Part shown: piece by piece, positions 18,750-27,076 of the stretch
Position numbering within the stretch: the first letter of the stretch is position 1
How the letters are laid out: each line of letters starts with the position of its first letter
Assembly: GCA_963698535.1 (NCBI GenBank)
Contig: CAVORD010000001.1
Span: 1,178,001-1,242,000, forward strand
Origin: CAVORD01 sp963698535
GTDB lineage: Bacteria > Bacteroidota > Bacteroidia > Bacteroidales > VadinHA17
Direction of reading: 5' to 3'
DNA length: 64,000 nucleotides
Translations under genes and position numbers: made by a program
Notes under the pieces: generated by a model
Database searches by the model: none
What the model saw: only the letters and a program-made list of their open reading frames with translations
Told to the model about the DNA's origin: nothing

Positions 18750-18812
18750 CAAAGATGATAATTTGAATAATGAAAGTGTTGCAGAACTTTTTGATATAAT
18801 TGCGAAATTCAG
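18750..18812 (-). promoter_or_regulatory. Island promoter H (csbD), weaker match
   Basis: On the minus strand TGAA is followed by TTTCGCAAT (18807-18799) and, 21 bp on, TTCTGCAAC (18786-18778). A CATCTTTG -7-like element (18757-18750) begins 29 bp after the second repeat. The half-sites match the consensus TTATGTAAC at 5/9 and 7/9 positions, but the spacings fit exactly. Confidence 0.45.
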
Positions 18813-18915
18813 CTAACGACTATTTCTCTCTTTGAGAGCTAACTTCAGTACAAAAGAGCTTTACGGGAGTTATGAGAGATGGATACTTCCTTAAGCCTGC
18901 TATGGGGGATACAAG

Positions 18916-19356
18916 TTAAAGTGACCCCATTCTTTCCATATACCAATTCAACTCTTTATTCATTTTCTTATAACTCAAGCTTATCTCTATTGCTTTTTGG
19001 AGTCTTACAAAGGCTGTCTCACTTTTCACAACATAATCAAAAGCTTTATGATGCATACAATTTACAGCCACTTCAATTTTATCCTGTGAAGACAACATCA
19101 CTACAGGAGTATCGGGACTCAGTGATTTTATTTTATCTAACGTTTTTAATCCATCCATGGCACTTTTGTCTATTCCATCCAAATGGTAATCAAGGATAAT
19201 TACATCGGGGTTTTGAGGCAGATATTCTATACACTCTTCCCCGGTGCCGAAAGTCTCCAGGACAAAATCTGTTTTCTGCAAAAATTCCATTTCCAGCAAC
19301 TTTAAATATACGGCATCGTCGTCAACCAGAAAAAGTCTGACCCTATCTTTATCCAT
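18916..19356 (-). CDS. Single-domain response regulator
   Basis: A 146-residue CheY-like receiver without output domain. Acidic residues in FLVDDD bind Mg2+, the phospho-acceptor Asp is in VIILDYHLDG, and the conserved Ser/Thr (VVMLSS) and Lys (VVKSE) are present. Its start overlaps the end of the hybrid kinase gene by 8 bases, so the two are co-translated. The receiver is probably a phosphotransfer target of the kinase HPt domain. Confidence 0.9.
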   Translation of the reverse strand: MDKDRVRLFLVDDDAVYLKLLEMEFLQKTDFVLETFGTGEECIEYLPQNPDVIILDYHLDGIDKSAMDGLKTLDKIKSLSPDTPVVMLSSQDKIEVAVNCMHHKAFDYVVKSETAFVRLQKAIEISLSYKKMNKELNWYMERMGSL

Positions 19357-22300
19357 TAGTTCTATCCTTAATTGCGTTCAACTCTTCGTCCAGTTCTTCA
19401 CAGGCCTGCAAACAAATATTTTCAAGCTGCCGGATCATTTCAGGCATCCTGTCTAAATAGTGCCGGGTGCTGGCATTTTCCTGCACCTCTCTGGCCATAT
19501 TTTCAAAACTGGCACTTATACCCATTATGGAAAATGAAGGAATCAATTTATGTACTGCAGAATATATCGCGTCCCAGTCTTTATCCTGAAGTCCTTTCTT
19601 CATTGCAGTAATCAGAGGGGGAGTCTGTTCCAGATAAAGGGATATCATCTCCTCCATCATAACAGGGTTCGACTTGGTACGGATCTTTAAATAATCAAGG
19701 TTGGTACATTTGTTGGTTATATTATCAAATGGAAGGTCCACCAGAGCCGCGCCGGTGAGTACAGGGTTCTTTAGCAATCCTAGCATTTTACTATATAATA
19801 ATCTTTCATCAACAGGTTTCGCAATGTAATCATTCATGCCAACGGCCTGGCATTTTGCTATGTCTGCCGTAGTAACGTCTGCCGTCAATGCAATGATAGG
19901 AACCATTGAATTCATTTTGTTCCTAATGTGATCAGTTGCCTCAAAACCATTCATTTCCGGCATTTGCAGATCCATTAAGACAAAATCATATTTTTTGGTT
20001 TGCATCTTCTCAATGGCAATCCTACCATTCCCGGCAATATCACATTCGAATCCGAAATCATCCAGTAAGGTTCGCATAAGCAATTGATTAAGTGCAATAT
20101 CCTCAACTACCAATACTTTAATATCGGTTAATTCTGCATCCAGATCAATTTCTTCTATCTCTATTTCTGCCTTCGAATTGGTTTTAAGAAAACTTAATGT
20201 AAAACTAAAGGAAGATCCCTCATGGACTTTACTATTCACCCTGATTGTCCCATTCTGTAACTCAACCAACTGTTTTACTATGGCCAGACCGAGGCCTGTT
20301 CCTCCATACAACCGGGATGTTCCGCTTGATGCCTGCTGAAAGTTCTCAAAGATCTTCTCGATCTTATCCTCCATTATCCCGATCCCGGTATCTTTTACTG
20401 TAAATTCAATATTTACTGTTTTTTCATCTTCACTTAAGAGTCGTACACCGACAGTAATTACCCCGGCTGGTGTAAACTTAACGGCATTGCTCACCAGATT
20501 CAGAATGATCTGATGCAACCTAACCGGGTCGCCGACCAATACTTCAGGGATACTATTATCGTACTCTTTTACCAGTTTTAAATTCTTTTCCTGGATTTTG
20601 GGTTCAAACAGGTGAAGCATAGCCGATATGGATGATGTCATCTTGAATGGTACCTGCTCAAATGTCATCTTACCGGCATCGACTTTTGCCAGGTCGAGAA
20701 TGTCGTTAATGAGAACTATCAGTGCATCACCACTCATTTTAATTGCTTTCAGATACTCATCTTGTTTTGTCGACAGACTGGTCTTCAACAACACCTTGGT
20801 AAATCCGATGATCGAATTCATGGGAGTCCGTATTTCATGACTCATATTTGAGAGGAACATCTGCTTCGCTTTCACCGCATTTTCAGCTATCACTGTAGCG
20901 CTTTCAGCTTTACTCTTCGCTTCCTCAGCAATTAATGTGGCCATCTCAGCAAATACTATGGCCTCGGTTAGTTCAGCTGCGATCCTCTTTTGTTCAGTTA
21001 CATCACGGGCAACAATTACTACACCTAGTACCTTGCCCCCATCATCTTTGTAAACCGATCCGTTGAATAAAACGTCTGTGAGATTGCCATTTTTATGGCG
21101 AAGGGTAAGGGGTGAATCCGCAACCGACCCCATTGCAAAGACTTTCTGATATACTTCACGCGCCTTTTGAGGTTCAGTAAAATAGTCAAAAAAGTCAGTT
21201 CCTGTAAGCTCCTTACGGGATATCCCGGTGATATTTACCAGAGCCTCGTTCATATCGGTAATTTTACCCTCAGCACTTATAGTGATCAGTGGGTCAAGGC
21301 TTGCCTCAATAAGACTGAGAGAGTATTGAGAAGCCAACTTTAATGTATCACTTAATGCTGCAAGCTTAATATTTGCTATTTTTTCCTTCTCCTTCTCCCT
21401 CGTTTGAAACAGAAGTTCTTTATCAGTTATTACAAGCTCGGCGGCTCGTTTCTCCCTCTCCTTATTTTGAAAGATAAGCTCCTCATAAGCTATACTAAGC
21501 TCTGCCGCACGTTTCCCTTTTTCAGCGTTTTGAAAGGCCAGTTCTTTGTTTGCAACAACCAGCTCCGCCGCTCGCTTTTCCTTTTCGTTATTTTGAAAGG
21601 CCAGTTCCTTATTGGCAGATTTTAATTCAATTGCCCATTTTTGATTGGTGACATCCCGTGCGGCAGCAAAAACACCAAGCACTTCTCCATTATCATCTTT
21701 GTATACCGAAGCGTTATATGAGACATCGGTTAAGTGCCCGTTTTTGTGCCTGATTGTAAGCGGATAATCTGCCACAAACCCTTTATCAAAAACCCTCCGG
21801 TAGCCCTCCTGAGCCTTTTCAGGTTCGGTAAAATAATCTGAAAAGTCAGTATTTATCAGCTTCTCCCGTGTAATGCCTGTCGCTTTAACCAATGCCATAT
21901 TAACATCAGTAATCTTACCTTCAGCACTAATGGTAACAAAAGGATCTAAACTGGCTTCGATCAGGCTTCGTGTATATTGATAACTATTAGTATTTAATGT
22001 TCCCAAGATTGTTGCCTGATACAACTCCGCAGAAGTGGTTTTTTTCTGGTTTATATCATTTACATTCCCGATCTCTTCAATGGGGCTGCGCCTTTTGTCT
22101 TTTAGCTGCTTAAAATGCGTAGGTGACAGTCCTGTTACCTTCTTAAACTGATTTGATAAGTGTGAGACACTGCTGTAACCCATCTTCCATGCTATCTCCG
22201 AAATGTTTAATTCATCGTAGATAATCAATTCTTTTATCCTCTCAATCTTATGTGAGATTATGAACTGCTCTATTGTTGTACCCTGAACTTCTGAAAACAA

Positions 22301-22627
22301 CTTAGCCAGATAGGTATAATCATAATCTAGTTTTGTACTTAAATAATCAGAGAAGTTTGTCTTTATGATTTCATCAGAATGATGAACCATTTCAATAATC
22401 AATCCCTTTATCTTCTCTATTAATACAGACCTGGCATCGTCAATCAATTCAAGTCCCGATGCCAATAATCCCTCCTTAAGTTGCTCCCTTTGTTTCGAGG
22501 TTATATCTTCCATGATTTCAACCTCCCCTAAATCCACAACAATGAAATGGAGTTTAAGCTTCTTCAATTCCTCTTTAACCGCCATTTTACAGCGATTACT
22601 TACCATGTACCTGATAAATAGCTTCAA
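19349..22627 (-). CDS. HMA-like/AraC/PAS hybrid histidine kinase
   Basis: A soluble 1092-residue fusion with no membrane segments. The order is: an HMA-like ferredoxin-fold domain (about 1-65); an AraC-type double HTH domain (about 95-180, with EIAWKMGYSSVSHLSNQFKK); PAS 1 (about 215-330); a coiled coil of four 21-residue repeats (339-421); and PAS 2 (about 435-545). Then come HisKA with His597 in SNMSHEIRTPMN, HATPase_c (DTGIGI, GGTGLGLAI), a receiver with Asp886 (VLMDLQMPEMNG) and an HPt domain with His1026 (AVHKL). The HMA metal motif is degenerate (MVSNRC instead of MxCxxC). One polypeptide thus has a DNA-binding module plus a complete phosphorelay. An island-type promoter (site E) precedes it, suggesting autoregulation. 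Confidence 0.93.
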   Translation of the reverse strand: MKLFIRYMVSNRCKMAVKEELKKLKLHFIVVDLGEVEIMEDITSKQREQLKEGLLASGLELIDDARSVLIEKIKGLIIEMVHHSDEIIKTNFSDYLSTKLDYDYTYLAKLFSEVQGTTIEQFIISHKIERIKELIIYDELNISEIAWKMGYSSVSHLSNQFKKVTGLSPTHFKQLKDKRRSPIEEIGNVNDINQKKTTSAELYQATILGTLNTNSYQYTRSLIEASLDPFVTISAEGKITDVNMALVKATGITREKLINTDFSDYFTEPEKAQEGYRRVFDKGFVADYPLTIRHKNGHLTDVSYNASVYKDDNGEVLGVFAAARDVTNQKWAIELKSANKELAFQNNEKEKRAAELVVANKELAFQNAEKGKRAAELSIAYEELIFQNKEREKRAAELVITDKELLFQTREKEKEKIANIKLAALSDTLKLASQYSLSLIEASLDPLITISAEGKITDMNEALVNITGISRKELTGTDFFDYFTEPQKAREVYQKVFAMGSVADSPLTLRHKNGNLTDVLFNGSVYKDDGGKVLGVVIVARDVTEQKRIAAELTEAIVFAEMATLIAEEAKSKAESATVIAENAVKAKQMFLSNMSHEIRTPMNSIIGFTKVLLKTSLSTKQDEYLKAIKMSGDALIVLINDILDLAKVDAGKMTFEQVPFKMTSSISAMLHLFEPKIQEKNLKLVKEYDNSIPEVLVGDPVRLHQIILNLVSNAVKFTPAGVITVGVRLLSEDEKTVNIEFTVKDTGIGIMEDKIEKIFENFQQASSGTSRLYGGTGLGLAIVKQLVELQNGTIRVNSKVHEGSSFSFTLSFLKTNSKAEIEIEEIDLDAELTDIKVLVVEDIALNQLLMRTLLDDFGFECDIAGNGRIAIEKMQTKKYDFVLMDLQMPEMNGFEATDHIRNKMNSMVPIIALTADVTTADIAKCQAVGMNDYIAKPVDERLLYSKMLGLLKNPVLTGAALVDLPFDNITNKCTNLDYLKIRTKSNPVMMEEMISLYLEQTPPLITAMKKGLQDKDWDAIYSAVHKLIPSFSIMGISASFENMAREVQENASTRHYLDRMPEMIRQLENICLQACEELDEELNAIKDRTNG
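21365..21613 (-). repeat. Four tandem 63-bp (21-residue) coiled-coil repeats
   Basis: Residues 339-421 of the hybrid kinase consist of four 21-residue units, each three heptads long, of the pattern NKELAFQNxEKEKRAAELVVA. The last unit is diverged. The repeats separate PAS 1 from PAS 2 and probably form a signalling helix. The DNA copies are diverged, so this is an old internal duplication. Confidence 0.85.
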
Positions 22628-22650
22628 AACAGATCTTTAATGATTTCATG

Positions 22651-22717
22651 TAAAGGTAGTCCTGTTCAAAGGGCTAAAGGTTGTGTAATTCTTACTATTA
22701 TTTACATAATTCACACA
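22651..22717 (-). promoter_or_regulatory. Island promoter E (hybrid kinase)
   Basis: On the minus strand TGTGTGAA precedes TTATGTAAA (22709-22701). A second repeat TTACACAAC (22688-22680) follows at 21 bp, and TACCTTTA (22658-22651) follows 30 bp after it. The kinase ATG is 24 bases downstream of the -7 box. A motif in front of the AraC-domain gene itself points to autoregulation. Confidence 0.7.
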
Positions 22718-23050
22718 TTACCGGCATCTGATCAGGTCTTCACGAAACATTTCCCTCAGAGCATTTCCTATTAAGAGAGATAGGATCAAAATGCATGAGT
22801 CGTTGTCAATAACAGAGAAGGGCCAAACAATTACTGGCAAGGCTGATCAAACAAAATCTCAGAGCCGGAAATCATAATTTGTCCTGGAAAATCTTTATGA
22901 TTTGTACTGGTAGAAATTGCATCCGCGTTATTCAATTAACAATATTTCAGGGACCACTTTACAACTAACAAACTCATAACCAATATGATTTAGTCCCGGC
23001 GATTTCGTATATTTGTTATTTAACGTCCGCACAACCAAGCTACAATAAGA
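22718..23050. other. Intergenic region between the divergent HMA-AraC genes
   Basis: 333 bases without a convincing gene; a 28-codon ATG frame at 22792 has no recognisable features. A -7-like TATATTTG at 23008-23015 is the probable promoter of the standalone HMA-AraC gene. No 21-bp-spaced repeat pair is seen for that gene. Confidence 0.45.
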
Positions 23051-23344
23051 TTGAAACTTTACATTAAGAATATGGTTTGCATCCGTTGCACAATGGTGGT
23101 GAAACAGGAACTGGAAAATCTTGGGTTGCATTTCATTGCTGTTGATTTGGGCGAAGCTATAATTAAAGAGGATATTTCACAGGAACAGATCGCCCAACTT
23201 GATCTGGCCCTGCGAAAAAGCGGACTCGAGATAATGGATGATAAAAAAAGTATCCTGGTTGAGAAAATTAAAGCTGTAATTATTGAACTGGTCCACTACA
23301 CCGATGATCAGATAAAGGTGAATCTTTCCGATCATCTTGAGTGA
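23051..23344 (+). CDS. HMA-AraC transcriptional regulator, 5' part (frameshifted)
   Basis: N-terminal domain and linker of a standalone paralogue of the kinase N-terminus. The start is a TTG at 23051 (KLYIKNMVCIRC); an ATG at 23072 would cut off the first strand. Residues 8-13 (MVCIRC) form the MxCxxC motif of heavy-metal-associated domains, intact here, and the rest of the ferredoxin-like fold (VDLGEAIIKED, LRKSGLEIMDD) is recognisable. The frame ends at 23344. One surplus T in CTTGAG (23337-23342) separates it from the HTH part, and the restored junction HLSEKLNYDYTYLA matches the paralogue. Confidence 0.75.
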   Translation: MKLYIKNMVCIRCTMVVKQELENLGLHFIAVDLGEAIIKEDISQEQIAQLDLALRKSGLEIMDDKKSILVEKIKAVIIELVHYTDDQIKVNLSDHLE

Positions 23345-23612
23345 AAAACTTAATTATGATTACACTTATCTGGCAAATCTCTTTTCCGAGGTCAAGGGAG
23401 TCACTATCGAAAAGTTCTACCTGCTTCATAAAATAGAAAAGGTGAAAGAGCTTCTGGTTTACAATGACCTTACTCTTAATGAAATTGCCTGGAAGCTGCA
23501 TTACAGCAGCGTGGCCCACCTTTCGAACCAGTTCAAGAAAATGACCGGGCTCACCCCGTCCCACTTCAAAAAGCTTAAGCACATAAGGCGTTCTGCCTTA
23601 GGCGATGTGTGA
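23337..23612 (+). CDS. HMA-AraC transcriptional regulator, 3' part (HTH domain)
   Basis: AraC/XylS-type DNA-binding domain. Two helix-turn-helix units are visible: YTYLANLFSEVKGVTIEKF and EIAWKLHYSSVAHLSNQFKK, followed by TGLTPSHFKKLK. With the preceding entry it makes an intact regulator of about 187 residues once one base is removed. It is about 65 percent identical by eye to residues 1-187 of the hybrid kinase. AraC proteins bind 21-bp-spaced direct repeats, which is exactly the spacing found in the island promoters. Its stop codon lies within promoter D. Confidence 0.82.
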   Translation: MSEKLNYDYTYLANLFSEVKGVTIEKFYLLHKIEKVKELLVYNDLTLNEIAWKLHYSSVAHLSNQFKKMTGLTPSHFKKLKHIRRSALGDV

Positions 23613-23672
23613 ATGATGTAACTTAATTCCGGAATTATATAACGATTCTCAAGGCTGACTATCGGACCTTTG
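23606..23672 (+). promoter_or_regulatory. Island promoter D (cupin and downstream envelope genes)
   Basis: TGTGTGAA precedes TGATGTAAC (23614-23622). A second repeat TTATATAAC (23635-23643) follows at 21 bp, and the -7-like GACCTTTG (23665-23672) starts 30 bp after it. It overlaps the stop codon of the HMA-AraC gene and could transcribe the whole series from 23731 to 29058. Confidence 0.68.
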
Positions 23673-23730
23673 TTATGTAATTTGATAATACCGTCAACAT
23701 TACTCTTTTACTGGCATTTAGATCTGGACG

Positions 23731-24069
23731 ATGGATAATAACGGCATTGAAAAAGCAAAAGCACATATAATCGTGGAGATAATTGAGTATGTACCTAATT
23801 CGGTTGTTATTAAGTCTATTATTAAGAAAACAACAGGTAACATAAGTGTTGTTTCAATTGATGGCGGTGAAGTTCTGGCAGAGAAAATAACACCGTTCGA
23901 CACTTTTGTACAGATAATTGACGGTAAGGCTGAGATAGTTATAGATGGCGTTTCAAATATCCTTCTTACCGGTCAGTCAATTATAATACCGGCTCACACA
24001 TCAACCACTGTTATTGCCAACGACCGGTTCAAAATGATCTCTACTATTATAAAAAGCGGTTACGAGTAG
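23731..24069 (+). CDS. Small cupin-domain protein
   Basis: A 112-residue single-domain cupin: FDTFVQIIDGKAEIVIDG forms the first conserved strand pair and LLTGQSIIIPAHTSTTVIA the second. The usual metal-binding histidine set is mostly missing (only the His in PAHT is conserved), so an enzymatic role is unlikely and ligand sensing is possible. It is the first gene behind promoter D. Confidence 0.75.
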   Translation: MDNNGIEKAKAHIIVEIIEYVPNSVVIKSIIKKTTGNISVVSIDGGEVLAEKITPFDTFVQIIDGKAEIVIDGVSNILLTGQSIIIPAHTSTTVIANDRFKMISTIIKSGYE

Positions 24070-24151
24070 AATATTACAGCACCGGCATCTATCGAAGTTA
24101 TTATTGACACTGACTTTATATATTTCATTATTAATTAAATACTCTTATCTC

Positions 24152-24307
24152 ATGGGAAAATTACTTTATGTCATAGCCGTGATCCTGCTAATTGCCTGGG
24201 CAATCGGATTTATTGGATACAACGCCGGAGGCTTAATACATATACTCCTGGTAATTGCAATTATTGCAGTTTTACTCAGAGTTATTCAGGGCAGGAAAGT
24301 ATTCTGA
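24152..24307 (+). CDS. lmo0937-family small membrane protein
   Basis: A 51-residue protein consisting almost entirely of two transmembrane helices: residues 3-22 with AWAIGFIGYNAGGLIHI between them, and about 28-43, then a basic tail (RVIQGRKVF). This is the pattern of the lmo0937 family, stress-associated small membrane proteins of unknown role. The ATG at 24152 is chosen because the longer frame upstream adds no family-like sequence. Confidence 0.8.
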   Translation: MGKLLYVIAVILLIAWAIGFIGYNAGGLIHILLVIAIIAVLLRVIQGRKVF

Positions 24308-24365
24308 AAATTTCCTGGATATTAATATAAATAGTCAATTCTAAAACAATTAATAAATCAAGAAA

Positions 24366-24695
24366 ATGAAAAAGATCGCATTTTACCTGCTGGCATCATG
24401 TTTATCAATGACATTGATCCCTTTGCAATTAAACGCAACTACCACTGTAGAGGATCCCATTACAACACCTGCTACAAAACCTGCGGAATCTGAAATTTCT
24501 GCAGAAGCTAAGACCCTTATCCTTCGACTTGATGAAATCAAAGCCATGGATAAATCAGAACTGGATGCTTCAGAGAAGAAAGACCTTAGAAAAGAGGTAA
24601 AATCAATTAAACATGAGATCCAGTCACCAGGTGGTGGCCTTTATATTTCCGGGGGAGCGATAATCCTTATTCTAATTCTTATTATTCTTCTATAA
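24366..24695 (+). CDS. Small exported, C-terminally anchored protein
   Basis: 109 residues: a signal peptide (about 1-24, ending LQLNA), a charged helical middle (AKTLILRLDEIKAMDKSELD, then EKKDLRKEVKSIKHE) and a C-terminal membrane helix of mostly Ile and Leu. Similar proteins occur beside YtxH and lmo0937 genes in Bacteroidota, but no function is known to me. It belongs to the promoter D series. Confidence 0.7.
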   Translation: MKKIAFYLLASCLSMTLIPLQLNATTTVEDPITTPATKPAESEISAEAKTLILRLDEIKAMDKSELDASEKKDLRKEVKSIKHEIQSPGGGLYISGGAIILILILIILL

Positions 24696-24714
24696 CAACT
24701 AAAACTTCATAATT

Positions 24715-24993
24715 ATGAGCTCAGGAAAAGTACTGTTGGCATTACTGTCCGGCGTTGCCGCCGGTGCATTGTTAGGGGTTTTGTTTGCTCCAGAAAAAGG
24801 TACCGTTACCCGTAAAAAAATAACTAAAAAAGGGGAGGATTATGCGGATTCATTAAAAGAGAAATTTGATGAATTTCTTGAAACCGTGACCAGCAAATTT
24901 GAGGATGTCAAAGATGATGTTTCCGATTTTACAGAACAGGCAAGGGCCAGATCAGAAGAAGGGAAAAAAGAGACAAAAACCGCAAAGGGTTGA
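24715..24993 (+). CDS. YtxH-domain protein
   Basis: A 92-residue protein with an N-terminal glycine/alanine-rich membrane segment LLALLSGVAAGALLGVLFAP followed by EKGT and a long charged helix (DYADSLKEKFDEFLETVTSK), the standard YtxH pattern. YtxH proteins are general stress proteins in Bacillus; their molecular function is unknown. It follows the preceding gene by 19 bases. Confidence 0.85.
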   Translation: MSSGKVLLALLSGVAAGALLGVLFAPEKGTVTRKKITKKGEDYADSLKEKFDEFLETVTSKFEDVKDDVSDFTEQARARSEEGKKETKTAKG

Positions 24994-25089
24994 AATAGGT
25001 TCAAGGTATTTTAAGCGTTTGTACTTTCCCTTCAAATTGACAGAGAACTAAATACTCCGTGTAATTACAGATCAATCACTATTTAAATC

Positions 25090-25431
25090 ATGGAAGACCA
25101 CACGAAGCTGCTAGAGTCGTTGCTTGAAAAAGCAACAGATTACGGAAAAACATCCTACGAGTTGGTAAAGCTAAAGAGTGTTGATAAGGCATCAGACATG
25201 GTCTCATCGTTCATTCCACACACTGTTGTAATTGTATTAACTACCACTTTCCTGCTTTTATTCAATCTCGGGTTGGCTTTCTGGCTTGGGGAAATACTTG
25301 GTAAGATCTTTTATGGATTCTTCATAGTAGCAGGTTTTTACGGTCTTGCAGGTTTGATTGTGCATCTGTTTATGCACGAACGTATTAAAAAGACTCTTTA
25401 CACCTATCTTATCAAACAGATGCTTAAATAA
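25090..25431 (+). CDS. Phage-holin-X-like (holin superfamily III) membrane protein
   Basis: 113 residues with a charged N-terminal helix and two strong membrane helices (about 45-65 and 72-95) separated by a short turn, then a basic tail. This fits the Actino_holin/Phage_holin_3_6 family, which is chromosomal and not a true lysis gene here. It lies 6 bases before the next gene, so the two are translationally linked. Confidence 0.7.
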   Translation: MEDHTKLLESLLEKATDYGKTSYELVKLKSVDKASDMVSSFIPHTVVIVLTTTFLLLFNLGLAFWLGEILGKIFYGFFIVAGFYGLAGLIVHLFMHERIKKTLYTYLIKQMLK

Positions 25432-25437
25432 GATCAA

Positions 25438-25842
25438 ATGAGGGATATTACGTCAATTGAAGTACTTAAGGATGAGATACTGATACTGGAAGCTGAGCAG
25501 GCAGTTAAAGGAGAGCTATTAAAAGAGCAATTCTATATTACATATGAAAAGTTAAAGCCCTTTAATCTGCTTATCAGCACTCTGGAGAATATTACCACCT
25601 CACCACACCTTATGAACAATCTTGCAGGCACCAGCATGGGATTAGCATCAGGTTATCTCTCAAAGAAAATATTTGTAGGCAGGTCGGGAAATCTGATGAG
25701 AAAGCTAATAGGGTCTGTTCTTCAGATCGGTGTGGCAAATTTTGTTTCTAAACATTCCGATGCTATTAAGTCATTTGGACAGGCAATCATTCAACATATT
25801 CTGAACAGATCGGATATAAATTCTGAAGATCGTGCCAGGTGA
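25438..25842 (+). CDS. Conserved hypothetical protein linked to holin-like gene
   Basis: 134 residues, not recognised by family name. A helical, charged N-terminus (IEVLKDEILILEAEQAVKG) is followed by a weakly hydrophobic, glycine-containing region (NNLAGTSMGLASGYLSKKIFVG) and another amphipathic helix. It sits directly behind the holin-like gene and its end overlaps the GTG start of the permease gene by 11 bases, indicating one operon. Confidence 0.75.
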   Translation: MRDITSIEVLKDEILILEAEQAVKGELLKEQFYITYEKLKPFNLLISTLENITTSPHLMNNLAGTSMGLASGYLSKKIFVGRSGNLMRKLIGSVLQIGVANFVSKHSDAIKSFGQAIIQHILNRSDINSEDRAR

Positions 25843-26929
25843 AGAAATAAAACTGCCATTCTATGCAAAGATAACCTTCTTTCTGGTGGGATTATTTGCC
25901 GTAGTTGCTATTCTATACATAGCAAGAGGCATTTTAGTCCCCGTTGCTTTTGCCATTATCATTGCAATATTACTACATCCGGCGGTCAGTTTTTTTGTAG
26001 GGTTAAAAATTAACAGGGTGGTTGCTATAGTAATAACTTCGTTACTTGCCTTTTTAGTCATTGTTGCAGTCGGAACCCTCCTGGTTTCGAGACTAAGCAG
26101 TTTCTTTAATGATTGGCCGGCCCTTGTTGAAAAATTTACCAACATAATAAATCAGACAATCGCTGACGGAGCGGTGTATTTCAATAAAGATCCTCAGAAG
26201 ATTCATGCCTGGATCGCAAATACACAGGAAGAAATAATCAGCAGAAGTTCGGCTGCTATAGGACCTACAATCAACATATTTACCGACTTACTGGTGGCAT
26301 TGTTTCTACTTCCTGTATATATCTTTCTGATACTGCTTTACCAGCCTATTCTACTCGAATTTATTCACCGGCTCTTTGGTACTGACAATAAAATTAAAGT
26401 GAGCAAAATAGTAAATCAGACGAAGAGTGTTATACAACAATACCTTATTGGGTTACTGATTGAGTTTGTAATTGTGGCTGTAATGGAAATTGCAGCATTG
26501 CTATTGCTTGGAATTGAATATGCTGTAATGCTGGGCATTATCGGCGCATTTTTGAATCTAATACCATATATAGGAGGCGTTATTGCGGTGATATTGCCAA
26601 TGATTGTTGCCATAATTATAAATTCCTCACCTCTCGATGCATTGTATGTTTTGATAGCGTTTTATGTAATCCAGCTGATTGACAACAACTATATCGTTCC
26701 TAAAATAGTTGCCTCCAAAGTAAAATTAAATGCACTCTTCTCTATTATTGCGGTGATTGCAGGGAATGCATTATGGGGCATCCCGGGAATGTTTCTTTCA
26801 ATTCCGGTCCTTGCCATTATAAAACTTATTTTCGACAATATCGAACCATTAAAACCATGGGGATTTCTATTAGGCGATACCATGCCTCCTTTATTAAGAA
26901 TTAAGCTGAATTTTAAAAAACATAAATAA
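25832..26929 (+). CDS. AI-2E family permease (PerM/YdiK-like)
   Basis: A 365-residue polytopic membrane protein of the AI-2E transporter family. It has paired N-terminal membrane helices (about 10-70), a soluble loop (about 85-145) and five further helices with the conserved LNLIPYIGGVIAVILP segment. Members export autoinducer-2 or act as Na+/H+ antiporters, and the sequence does not decide. The start is GTG at 25832, overlapping the previous gene. Confidence 0.9.
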   Translation: MPGEEIKLPFYAKITFFLVGLFAVVAILYIARGILVPVAFAIIIAILLHPAVSFFVGLKINRVVAIVITSLLAFLVIVAVGTLLVSRLSSFFNDWPALVEKFTNIINQTIADGAVYFNKDPQKIHAWIANTQEEIISRSSAAIGPTINIFTDLLVALFLLPVYIFLILLYQPILLEFIHRLFGTDNKIKVSKIVNQTKSVIQQYLIGLLIEFVIVAVMEIAALLLLGIEYAVMLGIIGAFLNLIPYIGGVIAVILPMIVAIIINSSPLDALYVLIAFYVIQLIDNNYIVPKIVASKVKLNALFSIIAVIAGNALWGIPGMFLSIPVLAIIKLIFDNIEPLKPWGFLLGDTMPPLLRIKLNFKKHK

Positions 26930-27076
26930 ATGACCAGGTTGAGACGGTGAGAGAATTGTCAAAGTCTGGCTTACAGATATCAGATTATTTCTGAGAAAGA
27001 TTCATTAATCATTGAAGGAGAAGAGAATCTATGGCTAGTCTCCTATTATTAGTTGAACATGACCTGAAAAATTAAA

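Noticed and set aside
22792..22878. 28-codon frame between the HMA-AraC paralogues
   Set aside because: Very short, no ribosome binding site, no hydrophobic or other recognisable feature.
23673..23681. Extra TTATGTAAT half-site downstream of promoter D
   Set aside because: Lies behind the -7 element and lacks a partner at 21 bp.
25090..25431. Phage lysis cassette suggested by the holin-like protein
   Set aside because: No endolysin or phage genes nearby; the gene sits in the stress series and the family is mostly chromosomal.
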